Source of the DNA: UBA964 sp037444685
GTDB lineage: Bacteria > Pseudomonadota > Gammaproteobacteria > Steroidobacterales > Steroidobacteraceae
NCBI GenBank assembly: GCA_037444685.1
Contig: JBBILX010000012.1
Coordinates: forward strand, 1 to 64,000
DNA: 64,000 nt
Direction of reading: 5' to 3'
In this document: in pieces, positions 13,163 through 22,599 of the stretch
Layout: the number at the start of each line of letters is the position of its first letter
Numbering within the stretch: position 1 is the first letter of the stretch
Notes under the pieces: model-generated
Told to the model about the DNA's origin: nothing
What the model saw: only the letters and a program-made list of their open reading frames with translations
The model's database searches: none
Made by a program: the position numbers and the translations under genes

Positions 13163-15250
13163 ATGCCCCGTACAACCCCGATCGAGCGTTACCGGAACAT
13201 CGGCATTTCCGCCCACATCGACGCCGGCAAGACGACGACGACCGAGCGCATCCTTTTCTACACCGGTGTCTCGCACAAGATCGGCGAGGTCCACGATGGC
13301 GCCGCCATCATGGACTACATGGAACAGGAACAAGAACGCGGCATCACGATCACCTCGGCGGCCACAACCTGTTTCTGGAAGGGGATGGACAAGAACTTCC
13401 CCGAGCACCGCATCAACATCATCGATACGCCGGGGCACGTCGACTTCACGATCGAAGTCGAGCGCTCGCTGCGCGTGCTCGACTCGGCGGTCGCGGTGTT
13501 CTGCGCCGTCTCCGGTGTGCAGCCACAGTCCGAGACGGTCTGGCGGCAGATGAACCGGTACGGCGTGCCGCGAATCGCCTTCGTCAACAAGATGGACCGT
13601 GCCGGCGCGAACTTCCTGCGCTGCGTCGAGCAGATCCGTACGCGTTTGCGCGGCAATCCCGTGCCGATCCAGCTGCCGATCGGCGCGGAGGAAAATTTCG
13701 AGGGTGTGGTCGACCTGATCAAGTTGAAGGCGATCTATTGGGACATGGAAACCCAGGGCATGCGGTTCGAGTACCGCGACATCCCGGAGGCTCTTCGGGA
13801 GCAGGCCGAGGAGTATCGCTCGAAGATGATCGAGGCGGCGGCCGAGGGCGACGAGGCGCTGCTCAACAAGTACCTCGAGGGCGAGGCGCTGACCGACGAG
13901 GAGATCAAGCGCGGTCTCAAGGCACGCGCGCTCAAGAACGAGATCGTGCTGTGCATGTGCGGCACGGCGTTCAAGAACAAGGGCGTGCAGGCGCTGCTCG
14001 ACGCGGTCGTCGAGTTCATGCCGTCGCCGGTCGAGATGCCCGAGACTCGCGGCACCGATGCGAACGGCGAGCCGATCACGCGCAAGGCCGGGGATGACCA
14101 GCCCTTCGCGGCCCTCGCGTTCAAGATCCTCAACGATCCTTTCGTCGGCAACCTGACGTTCTTCCGCGTCTACTCGGGTACGCTGAACTCGGGAGACACG
14201 GTCTACGTGCCGACCAAGGACCGCCGGGAGCGCATCGGCCGCCTGCTGCAAATGCACGCCTCCGAACGCACCGAGATCAAGGAAGTGCGCGCCGGCGACA
14301 TCGCCGCGGCCGTGGGCCTCAAGGACGTGACGACGGGCGATACGCTCTGCGATCCCGAGAAAGTGATCACCCTCGAGAAGATGGTGATACCCGTCCCCGT
14401 CATTTCCGTGGCCGTCGAGCCCAAGACCAAGGCCGATCAGGAGAAGATGGGCATGGCGCTGCAGCGCCTGGCCAAGGAAGACCCCTCGTTCCGTGTCCAT
14501 ACCGACGAGGAGTCGGGGCAGACGATCATCTCCGGCATGGGCGAGCTGCACCTCGAGATCATCGTCGACCGCATGAGGCGCGAGTTCAAGGTCGAGGCCA
14601 ACGTCGGCAAGCCGCAGGTGGCCTACCGCGAGACCATCCGCGGTACGGTCGAGGCCGAAGGCAAGCACGTCAAGCAGTCGGGCGGCCGCGGCCAGTACGG
14701 TCATGTCTGGCTCAAGCTCGAGCCGAACGAGCCCGGCAAGGGCATCGAGTTCATCAACGGCATCGTCGGCGGCACGGTTCCGAAGGAGTTCATCCCCGCC
14801 GTCGAGAAAGGTATCAACGAGGCCTGCGAGACGGGTGTCATCGCCGGTTACCCGGTCGTCGACGTCAAGGTCACGCTCTTCGACGGCTCCTACCACGACG
14901 TCGACTCGGACGAGATCTCGTTCCGCATGGCATCGATCTTCGGCTTCAAGGAGGGCTTCCGTAAGGCCAGGCCCGTGATCCTCGAGCCGATCATGAAGGT
15001 CGAGGTCGTCACGCCGGAGGATTACATGGGCGACGTGATCGGCGACCTCAACCGTCGTCGCGGCCAGATTCAGGGGATGGAGGACACGCCCGCCGGCAAG
15101 ATCGTAACGGCGGAGGTGCCGCTCGCGGAGATGTTCGGTTACGCGACGAACGTGCGCTCGATGAGCCAGGGCCGCGCGACCTTCACGATGGAGTTCGCCA
15201 AGTACATGGAAGTCCCGAACAACGTCGCCGAGACCATCATCAAGAAGTAA
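13163..15250 (+). CDS. fusA: Elongation factor G
   Basis: The translocation GTPase, 695 residues. G1 (AHIDAGKTTTTE, about 18-29), G3 (DTPGHVDF) and G4 (NKMD) motifs are intact, and the domain IV-V region ends with the usual MSQGRATFTMEF segment. It is in the canonical rpsL-rpsG-fusA-tuf order. Codon choice is strongly C/G-ending (Gly mostly GGC), in contrast with the tuf gene that follows. Confidence 0.98.
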   Translation: MPRTTPIERYRNIGISAHIDAGKTTTTERILFYTGVSHKIGEVHDGAAIMDYMEQEQERGITITSAATTCFWKGMDKNFPEHRINIIDTPGHVDFTIEVERSLRVLDSAVAVFCAVSGVQPQSETVWRQMNRYGVPRIAFVNKMDRAGANFLRCVEQIRTRLRGNPVPIQLPIGAEENFEGVVDLIKLKAIYWDMETQGMRFEYRDIPEALREQAEEYRSKMIEAAAEGDEALLNKYLEGEALTDEEIKRGLKARALKNEIVLCMCGTAFKNKGVQALLDAVVEFMPSPVEMPETRGTDANGEPITRKAGDDQPFAALAFKILNDPFVGNLTFFRVYSGTLNSGDTVYVPTKDRRERIGRLLQMHASERTEIKEVRAGDIAAAVGLKDVTTGDTLCDPEKVITLEKMVIPVPVISVAVEPKTKADQEKMGMALQRLAKEDPSFRVHTDEESGQTIISGMGELHLEIIVDRMRREFKVEANVGKPQVAYRETIRGTVEAEGKHVKQSGGRGQYGHVWLKLEPNEPGKGIEFINGIVGGTVPKEFIPAVEKGINEACETGVIAGYPVVDVKVTLFDGSYHDVDSDEISFRMASIFGFKEGFRKARPVILEPIMKVEVVTPEDYMGDVIGDLNRRRGQIQGMEDTPAGKIVTAEVPLAEMFGYATNVRSMSQGRATFTMEFAKYMEVPNNVAETIIKK

Positions 15251-15292
15251 CGTCAGTCAACGCCACTCCAGCCAGAGCCAGAGGACGCAGAG

Positions 15293-16483
<1,191 letters not shown>

Positions 16484-16492
16484 GGACCAGTC

Positions 16493-16807
16493 ATGGCTGC
16501 CAATCAGAACATCCGTATCCGGCTCAAGGCGTTCGATCATCGCCTGATCGACACGTCGGCCCGCGAAATCGTCGAGACGGCGAAGCGCACGGGCGCGACG
16601 GTCAAGGGTCCCGTGCCGCTGCCGACGAAGATGGAGCGGTTCACGCTGCTCGTGAGCCCCCACGGCGACAAGGATGCGCGCGACCAGCTCGAGCTGCGCA
16701 CGCATAAGCGGCTCATGGACATCCTCAACCCTACCGACAAGACGGTGGACGCGCTCATGAGGCTCGAATTGCCGGCAGGGGTCGACGTTCAGATCAAGCT
16801 GAACTGA
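16493..16807 (+). CDS. rpsJ: 30S ribosomal protein S10 (NusE)
   Basis: S10 of the 30S head; also the NusE partner of NusG and NusB in transcription-translation coupling and antitermination. The 104 residues match family length and contain RLKAFDHRLIDTSAREIVETA. It begins 9 bases after tuf, so here it behaves as the last gene of the str operon. The usual next gene, rplC, is 2.6 kb away. Its final 14 bases overlap the stop of the antisense methyltransferase gene. Confidence 0.98.
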   Translation: MAANQNIRIRLKAFDHRLIDTSAREIVETAKRTGATVKGPVPLPTKMERFTLLVSPHGDKDARDQLELRTHKRLMDILNPTDKTVDALMRLELPAGVDVQIKLN

Positions 16808-17627
16808 TCGACGGCCGGTAGAGCCGGTAGGTCGCGATCACGAAGCGCCGCAGCACTGTCTGCGGCGCTTTCGTTTCCGGCCACAGCGAGGCGGTGAAAC
16901 GGTCGAGCTCGCGCGAGACGGGCTCCAGGATCTCGTCGGGCAGGACCCAGCTCTCGGCATCTTCGCGCGATCGGATGCCGTCGAGCACCTGTGCCGGACT
17001 GATATGCGCGCTCCACTCCGCCGCGACGATCTCTTCGGGGCCGACGCGTTGCGGGCTCGCGCCGATCGCCAGCAGGGCTTCGTGCAACGGCCTGCCCCCG
17101 GCAGGCGCCGCCGTGCTGAAGCCGGCGGCGATCACGGCCCGGCGGAAGGCGGCGCGGATGCGGCCCGCCATCGAGGCCGGATCGACCCAGTCGCGGCCGA
17201 GCAGCACGAGGCCACCAGGGCGCAGCACGCGGGCGAGTCCCCCGAGGACTGCGCGCCAGTCGGGCACCAGGTGCAGCACGTGCGTGGCCATGACGCCATC
17301 GAAGCTGTGCGTGCGGAATGGCAGCGCGGCGACATCGCCGCGCACCAGGGACACGCGGGCGCCTGCATGGCGCCGCAGTTGCAGCGCGAGGCCGGCGAGC
17401 ATGTCGGTGGAGAGGTCGATCCCGACCACCTCGCAGCCGGCCGTGGCGACGGGCAAGGCGATGCGCCCGGTCCCGACGCCGAGTTCCAGGAGACGTGCGC
17501 CCGGCACGGCCTCACGTGCCACGGCCGACGCGATCGCGCGCGAGACCTCGGGTGGATGCCCGCGCAGCGCGTCGTACTGGACGGCAACGCGGGCGTCGAA
17601 CGAGAAATCGAGCCTCGGCCCGGTCAT
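16794..17627 (-). CDS. SAM-dependent methyltransferase (class I) paired with a PucC-like transporter
   Basis: A 277-residue Rossmann-fold methyltransferase of the UbiE/Methyltransf_11 type. Motif I LLELGVGTGRIALPVA lies near residues 45-60, the acidic strand end is GIDLSTDM, and FDGVMATHVLHLVPDW and VLRPGGLVLLGRDW follow. The C-terminal third carries a family-specific region I do not recognise. I start at ATG 17627, which gives MTGPRLDFSF and lies 16 bases after the transporter stop; the longer frame would overlap that gene. Substrate unknown. The pairing with a PucC-family gene suggests a pigment, quinone or isoprenoid substrate, but this is inference. It does not resemble BchM. Confidence 0.8.
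   Translation of the reverse strand: MTGPRLDFSFDARVAVQYDALRGHPPEVSRAIASAVAREAVPGARLLELGVGTGRIALPVATAGCEVVGIDLSTDMLAGLALQLRRHAGARVSLVRGDVAALPFRTHSFDGVMATHVLHLVPDWRAVLGGLARVLRPGGLVLLGRDWVDPASMAGRIRAAFRRAVIAAGFSTAAPAGGRPLHEALLAIGASPQRVGPEEIVAAEWSAHISPAQVLDGIRSREDAESWVLPDEILEPVSRELDRFTASLWPETKAPQTVLRRFVIATYRLYRPSISSA
16843..16876 (+). terminator. Rho-independent terminator after rpsJ
   Basis: An uninterrupted stem of 11 bp: AAGCGCCGCAG (16843-16853) pairs with CTGCGGCGCTT (16860-16870) around a CACTGT loop, and the tail TCGTTT follows. It lies 36 bases after the rpsJ stop, within the 3' end of the antisense methyltransferase gene. It indicates that the str transcript really ends after rpsJ. Confidence 0.8.
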
Positions 17628-17643
17628 CCGGTGGGGCAGTCCC

Positions 17644-19014
17644 TCAGGCCGTCGACTCCACGTCCATCGCGCGGGCCAGATCGACGCGCGACATCGCGCC
17701 GCTGTGCGCAGCACGGAAACGCACCGTGCTCACGCCGAGCACGATGGCCGCGGCAGTCAGCAGACCCGCCGCCTCGATGCCGAAGATCATTCCGTAGGCC
17801 GCGGCGGGGCTCAGCAGGCCGTCCTCGACCAGCGTCGTATGCAGCACCCCGCTTCCGATCGACGCGAGCCCCTGGGCCATGACCTGGGACATGCCCCAAA
17901 GTCCCATGTACAGGCCCGTCGCCCCCGGGACCGTCATCTCCATCATCAACGACAGCGCACCGATGTTGAAGATGCCCGTGAACAGCCCCATGCCGAACAG
18001 GGCGGGCAGCACGAGCCCGCGCAGTCCGAGCAGGGAGGCGAGGGCAAGCGTGATCATGCCGATGGCAGTGCCGACGCAGCCGATCACGACGATTGAACGC
18101 TTCGAGATCCGGGCGGCGACACTGACGATGCCCATGACGATCATGCCGAGCAGCACACCCGAGCCCCAGGTCGGCTGGAAGCGCGTGGTCTCGGCAACGG
18201 TCATGCCGAACACCTCCGCACCGAACACCTCGAGGATGTTGTCCTGCAGGAAGATCGCAAAGATCGAGATGAACACGAACAGGAAGAACGCGCGCGTCTC
18301 CGCATTGCGCTGCACCGTGCGCCAGGCAATGGCGAGCGGATTACCCGGAGGCGCCGCGAGCCGTGCCTGCTGCGCGCTGGCGCGCATCTCTTCGGGGCCG
18401 AGACGCTTCTCGATTCCCCAGACGCCGATCAGCGTGCAGCCGATCACGATCAGCGGCGTGAGGTTGTACAGGTCCTGCATCGCCTCCGGCGTGTAGGTCG
18501 GCCGCACCTTGTTCATCACGACGGCGGCCAGGATCGTGCTGAGGATCATCGTGATCCAGACGACGGCAATCACGCCGCTGCGGGTCCGCTCGGTCGTGAC
18601 CTCGGCGATCAGTGAGTGGTAGGAGTCGCCGACGGCCGCCATGCAGAGTCCAAACAGCACGAACAGCACGATGGAAAGCGAAAGCGCCAGCATCGATCCG
18701 GCGGCGATGCCGTGCACGACGGTTGGCAGGAACAGGAACAGCAGGCTCGACAGCACGCTGGCGGCGACGAGGTAGGGCGTGCGCCGGTAGCCGAACAGCG
18801 GATGCGTGTCGGCGAAGCGTCCGATGACGACCTGGAATGGCGACAGGAAATAGTGCAGCGACAGCAGCGTCGTGACGATGATCGCGGCGATGCCGAGTTC
18901 GACGATTGCGATGCGATTGAAGTCGATGGTCAGCAGCGCGAACATCCAGCCAACTCCGACCTTGGGCAAGGCGATGCGCAGGGTGCGCAGGAACGCCGCG
19001 ATGATTCCCCACAT
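17644..19014 (-). CDS. PucC/BCD-family major facilitator (bacteriochlorophyll-associated transporter family)
   Basis: A 456-residue, roughly 12-helix protein. Family hallmarks include an N-terminal LRIALPKVGVGWMFALL, NRIAIVELG, FQVVIGRFADTHPLFGYRRTPY, the central FLQDNILEVFGAEVFGMTVAETTR, and GLYMGLWGMSQVMAQGLASIGSG. PucC/LhaA proteins help assemble or deliver bacteriochlorophyll to light-harvesting complexes; some homologues occur in non-phototrophs. The ATG is preceded by GGGAG. It is the first gene of an antisense pair with the methyltransferase, inserted between rpsJ and rplC, and has a TGT-N12-ACA box 16 bases before the start. Confidence 0.82.
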   Translation of the reverse strand: MWGIIAAFLRTLRIALPKVGVGWMFALLTIDFNRIAIVELGIAAIIVTTLLSLHYFLSPFQVVIGRFADTHPLFGYRRTPYLVAASVLSSLLFLFLPTVVHGIAAGSMLALSLSIVLFVLFGLCMAAVGDSYHSLIAEVTTERTRSGVIAVVWITMILSTILAAVVMNKVRPTYTPEAMQDLYNLTPLIVIGCTLIGVWGIEKRLGPEEMRASAQQARLAAPPGNPLAIAWRTVQRNAETRAFFLFVFISIFAIFLQDNILEVFGAEVFGMTVAETTRFQPTWGSGVLLGMIVMGIVSVAARISKRSIVVIGCVGTAIGMITLALASLLGLRGLVLPALFGMGLFTGIFNIGALSLMMEMTVPGATGLYMGLWGMSQVMAQGLASIGSGVLHTTLVEDGLLSPAAAYGMIFGIEAAGLLTAAAIVLGVSTVRFRAAHSGAMSRVDLARAMDVESTA

Positions 19015-19030
19015 GCTGCCGACTCCCGGG

Positions 19031-19048
19031 TGTCAGCGCTGATTGACA
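19031..19048 (-). promoter_or_regulatory. PpsR/CrtJ-type operator (TGT-N12-ACA) upstream of the PucC-like gene
   Basis: TGTCA-N8-TGACA, an exact inverted repeat satisfying the TGT-N12-ACA consensus of the photosynthesis repressor PpsR/CrtJ. A weak -10 (TAGAGT on the minus strand, 19053-19048) abuts the box, so bound repressor would cover the likely start site of the transporter gene. A second, imperfect TGTCA-N8-GTACG lies about 25 bases upstream on the minus strand. No ppsR gene is in the window. Confidence 0.5.
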
Positions 19049-19143
19049 CTCTACACCGTACTGCCAGTCTGACACATTGGGCGGTCGTCGTGCATCGAGA
19101 GGATTCGTGGCCGGCCCACGCACCGCCGCCAGCCGGTCGGCTC

Positions 19144-19172
19144 TTGCAAGGCGCCGGGTCAGGCCGTAAGAT
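19144..19172 (+). promoter_or_regulatory. Candidate promoter for the rplC-rplQ transcription unit
   Basis: TTGCAA (19144-19149), 17-base spacer, TAAGAT (19167-19172), then a GC-rich discriminator TCGCGCCCC. Each hexamer matches 4 of 6 consensus positions. A promoter is needed here because rpsJ ends in a terminator and the intervening genes run the other way. The GC discriminator fits stringent control. Confidence 0.5.
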
Positions 19173-19187
19173 TCGCGCCCCTTTGGA

Positions 19188-19209
19188 AGCCCCGGCAGAA
19201 GCCGGGGCT
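19188..19209 (+). promoter_or_regulatory. Leader hairpin upstream of rplC
   Basis: AGCCCCGGC pairs with GCCGGGGCT around an AGAA loop: a 9-bp perfect stem at the start of the predicted rplC leader. In E. coli, L4 represses the S10 operon through a leader upstream of rpsJ. With rpsJ detached, a leader before rplC would be the natural place for equivalent control, though I cannot match the L4 target. Confidence 0.4.
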
Positions 19210-19411
19210 GGCTTTCAGTGAGCCAAGCGAGCGAGGTTGGCGCAGGCCTGGGAGCTTCTCCCGGTCCGGCCGCCAAGACCACTCGGGATCCCTCTGCGGT
19301 GCCGCCGGCACTGCGCGGCTTCCGGTCCTCCGGTCTGCAGCCCGTTCGCCTCGGGGATTGAGCAATCGCGCGCCAGGGGCTTGCGCCTGCGCGGCTGGAA
19401 GAGGTGGATCC

Positions 19412-20137
19412 ATGGCAATTGGGCTGGTCGGCCGCAAGCGCGGCATGACGCGCATCTTCACCGAGTCGGGTGAATCGGTGCCCGTCACGGTCATAGAGGT
19501 GCTGCCGAATCGTGTCACGCAGCTGAAGACCGTCGAGTCGGACGGATACCGCGCGATCCAGGTCACTTATGGCTCGCGCCGTCCGCAGCTCATCGGCAAG
19601 CCGCTCGCCGGCCACTATGCCAAGGCGGGCGTGGCTCCCGGAGAGGCGCTGCTCGAGTTCCGCCTCGGGGCCGGCGAAGGCGCCGACCTGAAGGTGGGCG
19701 CCGAGCTTAAGGCGGACCACTTCCAGGCCGGCCAGATCGTCGACGTGACTGGCACGACGATCGGCAAGGGCTTCGCGGGCACCATGAAGCGCCACAACTT
19801 CGGTGGCCACAATCGTTCGCATGGCGTGTCGGTGTCGCACCGCACGCCCGGGTCGATCGGTCAGCGCCAGACGCCGGGCCGAGTCTTCAAGGGCAAGCGC
19901 ATGTCGGGTCACATGGGCGTCGTGCGCCGCACGATCGAAAACCTCAGGATCGTCGAAGTGGATGCCGAACGCGGCGTGCTGCTGATCCGCGGCGCGGTGC
20001 CCGGCGCCGAGGGTGGTCAGGTCGTCGTGCGCCCATCGCTGAAGACCGCCCGTCAGGCCCTTCGCAAGTATGTGGCGCCCACCAAGGCGGCTGCCAGCGG
20101 GGCGCCGAACCCGGCCAAGGCCGCCAAGAAGCAGTAA
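19412..20137 (+). CDS. rplC: 50S ribosomal protein L3
   Basis: L3 is an early 50S assembly protein near the peptidyl-transferase centre. I start at ATG 19412 (MAIGLVGRKRGMTRIFTESG), with GAGGTGG upstream, rather than 18 codons earlier. The product is 241 residues. The Gln target of PrmB methylation is in the usual context (GSIGQRQTPGRVFKGKRM). The C-terminus has an extra Ala/Lys-rich tail of about 25 residues. First gene of the displaced S10 unit. Confidence 0.97.
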   Translation: MAIGLVGRKRGMTRIFTESGESVPVTVIEVLPNRVTQLKTVESDGYRAIQVTYGSRRPQLIGKPLAGHYAKAGVAPGEALLEFRLGAGEGADLKVGAELKADHFQAGQIVDVTGTTIGKGFAGTMKRHNFGGHNRSHGVSVSHRTPGSIGQRQTPGRVFKGKRMSGHMGVVRRTIENLRIVEVDAERGVLLIRGAVPGAEGGQVVVRPSLKTARQALRKYVAPTKAAASGAPNPAKAAKKQ

Positions 20138-20155
20138 CCCCGGGGTCCTCGAATC

Positions 20156-20761
20156 ATGAAGCTCAAGGTATCTGGTGGCGGCAGCGAGCTGCAGGTCTCG
20201 GAAGCGACCTTCGGTGCCGCCTACAACGAAGCGCTCGTGCACCAGGTCATCACGGCCTACCGCAACGCAGGCCGTGCCGGCAGCAAGGCACAGAAGACTC
20301 GTGCGGAAGTGCGCGGTGGCGGCAAGAAGCCCTGGAGCCAGAAGGGCACCGGCCAGGCGCGCGCCGGCTCGATCCGCAGCCCGATCTGGGTCGGCGGCGG
20401 TCGTGCATTCGCCGCCAAGCCACGCAGCTTCGCGCAGAAGGTCAACCGCAAGATGTATCGCGGCGCGCTGCGCGCGATGCTCGGCGAACTGGTCCGACAG
20501 GACCGGCTCGTCGTCACAGACAACCTGTCCGTGGCGGCGCCCAGGACCAAGGCGCTGCTCGCCCAGCTCAAGGCGTACGACGTCAGCGACGTGCTGATCG
20601 TCGTCGAGGCCGTCGACGAGAAACTGTTCCTCGCGGCGCGGAACCTACCGCACGTGGACGTGCTGCCGGTCTCGGCGCTCGACCCGCTCTCGCTCGCGAG
20701 CCACGACAAGGTCCTGATGACGGTCGGCGCCGTGAAGATGATCGAGGAGCGCCTGCAATGA
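20156..20761 (+). CDS. rplD: 50S ribosomal protein L4
   Basis: L4 lines the exit tunnel and in enterobacteria represses the S10 operon. The 201-residue product has the conserved loop GGGKKPWSQKGTGQARAGS (about 57-75) that projects into the tunnel, and the TKALLAQLKAYDV segment. It starts 18 bases after rplC with a poor Shine-Dalgarno sequence. The last 4 bases overlap the rplW start. Confidence 0.97.
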   Translation: MKLKVSGGGSELQVSEATFGAAYNEALVHQVITAYRNAGRAGSKAQKTRAEVRGGGKKPWSQKGTGQARAGSIRSPIWVGGGRAFAAKPRSFAQKVNRKMYRGALRAMLGELVRQDRLVVTDNLSVAAPRTKALLAQLKAYDVSDVLIVVEAVDEKLFLAARNLPHVDVLPVSALDPLSLASHDKVLMTVGAVKMIEERLQ

Positions 20762-21096
20762 GGCCTGTGAAGAAAGCACCGAAGAAGGCGGGCCGCGAGC
20801 GCCTGCTCGGCGTCCTCGTCGCGCCGCACGTCACGGAGAAGACCGCGCTCGCGATGCAGAACGGCAACCAGTACGCCTTCCGGGTCCGCCGCGACGCGAC
20901 CAAGACCGACATCCGTGCCGCGGTCGAGCTGATGTTCCCGGTGAAAGTGGCGGCCGTGCAGGTGGTCAACGAGCCTGGCAAGCCGCGTCGCTTCGGCCGC
21001 ACGGTAGGCCGCACCCAGGACTGGAAGAAGGCCTACGTGAGGCTCGTGGCCGGCCAGTCGATCGACTTCGAAGCGCGCCCGGCGACGAGCGCCTGA
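20758..21096 (+). CDS. rplW: 50S ribosomal protein L23
   Basis: L23 sits at the tunnel exit and docks trigger factor and SRP. The 112 residues include ERLLGVLVAPHVTEKTALAMQ and FGRTVGRTQDWKKAYV. The N-terminus (MRPVKKAPKKAGR) is slightly longer than usual. It overlaps rplD by ATGA, so translation is coupled. Confidence 0.97.
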   Translation: MRPVKKAPKKAGRERLLGVLVAPHVTEKTALAMQNGNQYAFRVRRDATKTDIRAAVELMFPVKVAAVQVVNEPGKPRRFGRTVGRTQDWKKAYVRLVAGQSIDFEARPATSA

Positions 21097-21113
21097 GCGC
21101 GGGAGCAGCATCC

Positions 21114-21950
21114 ATGGCACTCATCAAGATGAATCCGACCTCGCCGGGCACGAGGTTCGTCATCAAGGTCAGCAAGACCCACCTCTGGAAGGGTGGTCCG
21201 TACGAGCCTCTGACGGTCAAGCAGGCCAAGACCAGTGGACGCAACGCCTACGGCCGCATCACCACGCGTCACAAGGGCGGCGGTTCGCGGCGGAAATACC
21301 GCCTGATCGACTTTCGTCGCAACAAGGATGGCATCGTCGGCGTCGTCGAGCGGATCGAATACGATCCCAACCGCACCGGGCATATCGCGCTGATCAAGTA
21401 CGCCGACGGCGAGCGCCGCTACATCCTCGCGCCGAAGGGCCTCAAAGCCGGTGACGAGGTCCGCTCGGGCGCAGATTCGCCGATCAAGCCGGGCAATGCC
21501 ATGCAGCTGCGCCACATCCCGATCGGCACGACCGTGCACAACGTCGAGCTCAAGCCGGGCAAGGGCGGCCAGCTCGCGCGCAGCGCCGGCAGCTCGGTGC
21601 AGTTCACCGCCCGTGAGGGCATCTATGCGTACATCCGATTGAAGTCGGGCGAGATGCGCAAGGTGCACGTCGACTGCCGGGCGACGATCGGCGAGGTCAG
21701 CAACGACGAGCACAACCTGCGTCAGTATGGAAAGGCGGGCGCCAAGCGCTGGTTGGGCATCCGTCCGACCGTCCGCGGCCTGGCGATGAATCCGGTCGAC
21801 CATCCGCACGGCGGCGGCGAGGGCAAGTCCGGCCAGGGCAACCCCCACCCCGTGTCGCCTTGGGGCTGGAACACCAAGGGGAAGAAGACCCGCGTCAACA
21901 AGCGCACGACCCACATGATCGTGCAGCGCCGTCAGAACAAGGTCCGGTAG
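21114..21950 (+). CDS. rplB: 50S ribosomal protein L2
   Basis: L2 is essential for subunit association and peptidyl transfer. At 278 residues it contains GRITTRHKGGGSRRKYRLIDF and the catalytically important AMNPVDHPHGGGEGKS loop with its conserved His. A GGGAGCAGCATCC sequence precedes the ATG. It continues the S10 operon order. Confidence 0.98.
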   Translation: MALIKMNPTSPGTRFVIKVSKTHLWKGGPYEPLTVKQAKTSGRNAYGRITTRHKGGGSRRKYRLIDFRRNKDGIVGVVERIEYDPNRTGHIALIKYADGERRYILAPKGLKAGDEVRSGADSPIKPGNAMQLRHIPIGTTVHNVELKPGKGGQLARSAGSSVQFTAREGIYAYIRLKSGEMRKVHVDCRATIGEVSNDEHNLRQYGKAGAKRWLGIRPTVRGLAMNPVDHPHGGGEGKSGQGNPHPVSPWGWNTKGKKTRVNKRTTHMIVQRRQNKVR

Positions 21951-21961
21951 GAGCTGCAACA

Positions 21962-22237
21962 GTGCCCCGTTCGCTCAAGAAAGGTCCGTTCGTCGATCTG
22001 CATCTGGCCAAGAAGGTGCAGACCGCCGTCTCCAAGAACGATCGCAAGCCGATCAAGACCTGGTCGCGCCGCTCCATGGTGGTGCCAGAGATGGTCGGTC
22101 TCACGATCGCCGTACACAATGGCAGGCAGCACATCCCCGTGCTCGTGACCGAGAACATGGTCGGCCACAAGCTCGGCGAGTTTGCGCCGACGCGCACTTT
22201 CAAGGCGCACTCGGGCGATAAGAAGGTCGCGAGCTGA
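21962..22237 (+). CDS. rpsS: 30S ribosomal protein S19
   Basis: S19 of the 30S head. It starts at GTG 21962 (MPRSLKKGPFVDLHL), with AGGAG about 9 bases upstream; the earlier ATG in frame lies inside rplB and is not used. The product is 91 residues, family length, with the basic segment TWSRRSMVVPEMVG intact. Confidence 0.97.
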   Translation: MPRSLKKGPFVDLHLAKKVQTAVSKNDRKPIKTWSRRSMVVPEMVGLTIAVHNGRQHIPVLVTENMVGHKLGEFAPTRTFKAHSGDKKVAS

Positions 22238-22247
22238 GGAAACGGCC

Positions 22248-22589
22248 ATGGAAGTCACCGCCAAGTACAGGTACGCGCGTATCTCCCCGCAGAAGTGCCG
22301 CCTCGTCGCGGACGTCGTCCGGGGCAAGCCCGTGGGCAATGCGCTCGCGACGCTCAAGTACATGCCGAAGAAGGGTGCGAGGTTCGTTTACAAGGTGCTG
22401 GCGTCGGCCGTCGCGAACGCCGAGAACAACAACGGCGCCGACATCGACGAGCTCCGGGTGCAGCGCATCTACGTCGACACGGCGCCAGTGCTCAAGCGTT
22501 TCGCGGCGCGCGCCAAGGGCCGCGGAGCCCGCATAGTCAAGCGCAACAGCCACATCACTGTAGTGGTCAGCGACGGCCGCAAGGACTGA
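22248..22589 (+). CDS. rplV: 50S ribosomal protein L22
   Basis: L22 reaches into the exit tunnel at the macrolide constriction. The 113-residue product starts at ATG 22248 after GAGGAAACGGCC. It has YRYARISPQKCRLVADVVRG and the hairpin RFAARAKGRGARIVKRNSH. No macrolide-resistance insertion is evident in that loop. Confidence 0.97.
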   Translation: MEVTAKYRYARISPQKCRLVADVVRGKPVGNALATLKYMPKKGARFVYKVLASAVANAENNNGADIDELRVQRIYVDTAPVLKRFAARAKGRGARIVKRNSHITVVVSDGRKD

Positions 22590-22599
22590 GGAACAGCGC

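Larger units (their letters stand above)
19015..19411. other. Intergenic region between the divergent PucC-like gene and rplC
   Basis: About 397 bases without a gene. The left end holds the minus-strand promoter area and TGT-N12-ACA box of the PucC-like gene. The middle holds a candidate plus-strand promoter (19144-19172) and a strong hairpin (19188-19209). The remaining 200 bases to rplC are GC-rich leader in which I see only smaller stems, such as GGCT / AGCC around 19210-19224. Confidence 0.7.

Noticed and set aside
19043..19048. A perfect TTGACA on the plus strand as the -35 of rplC
   Set aside because: No acceptable -10 lies 15-19 bases downstream; it is better explained as half of the TGT-N12-ACA box. 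The TTGCAA/TAAGAT pair at 19144-19172 is preferred.
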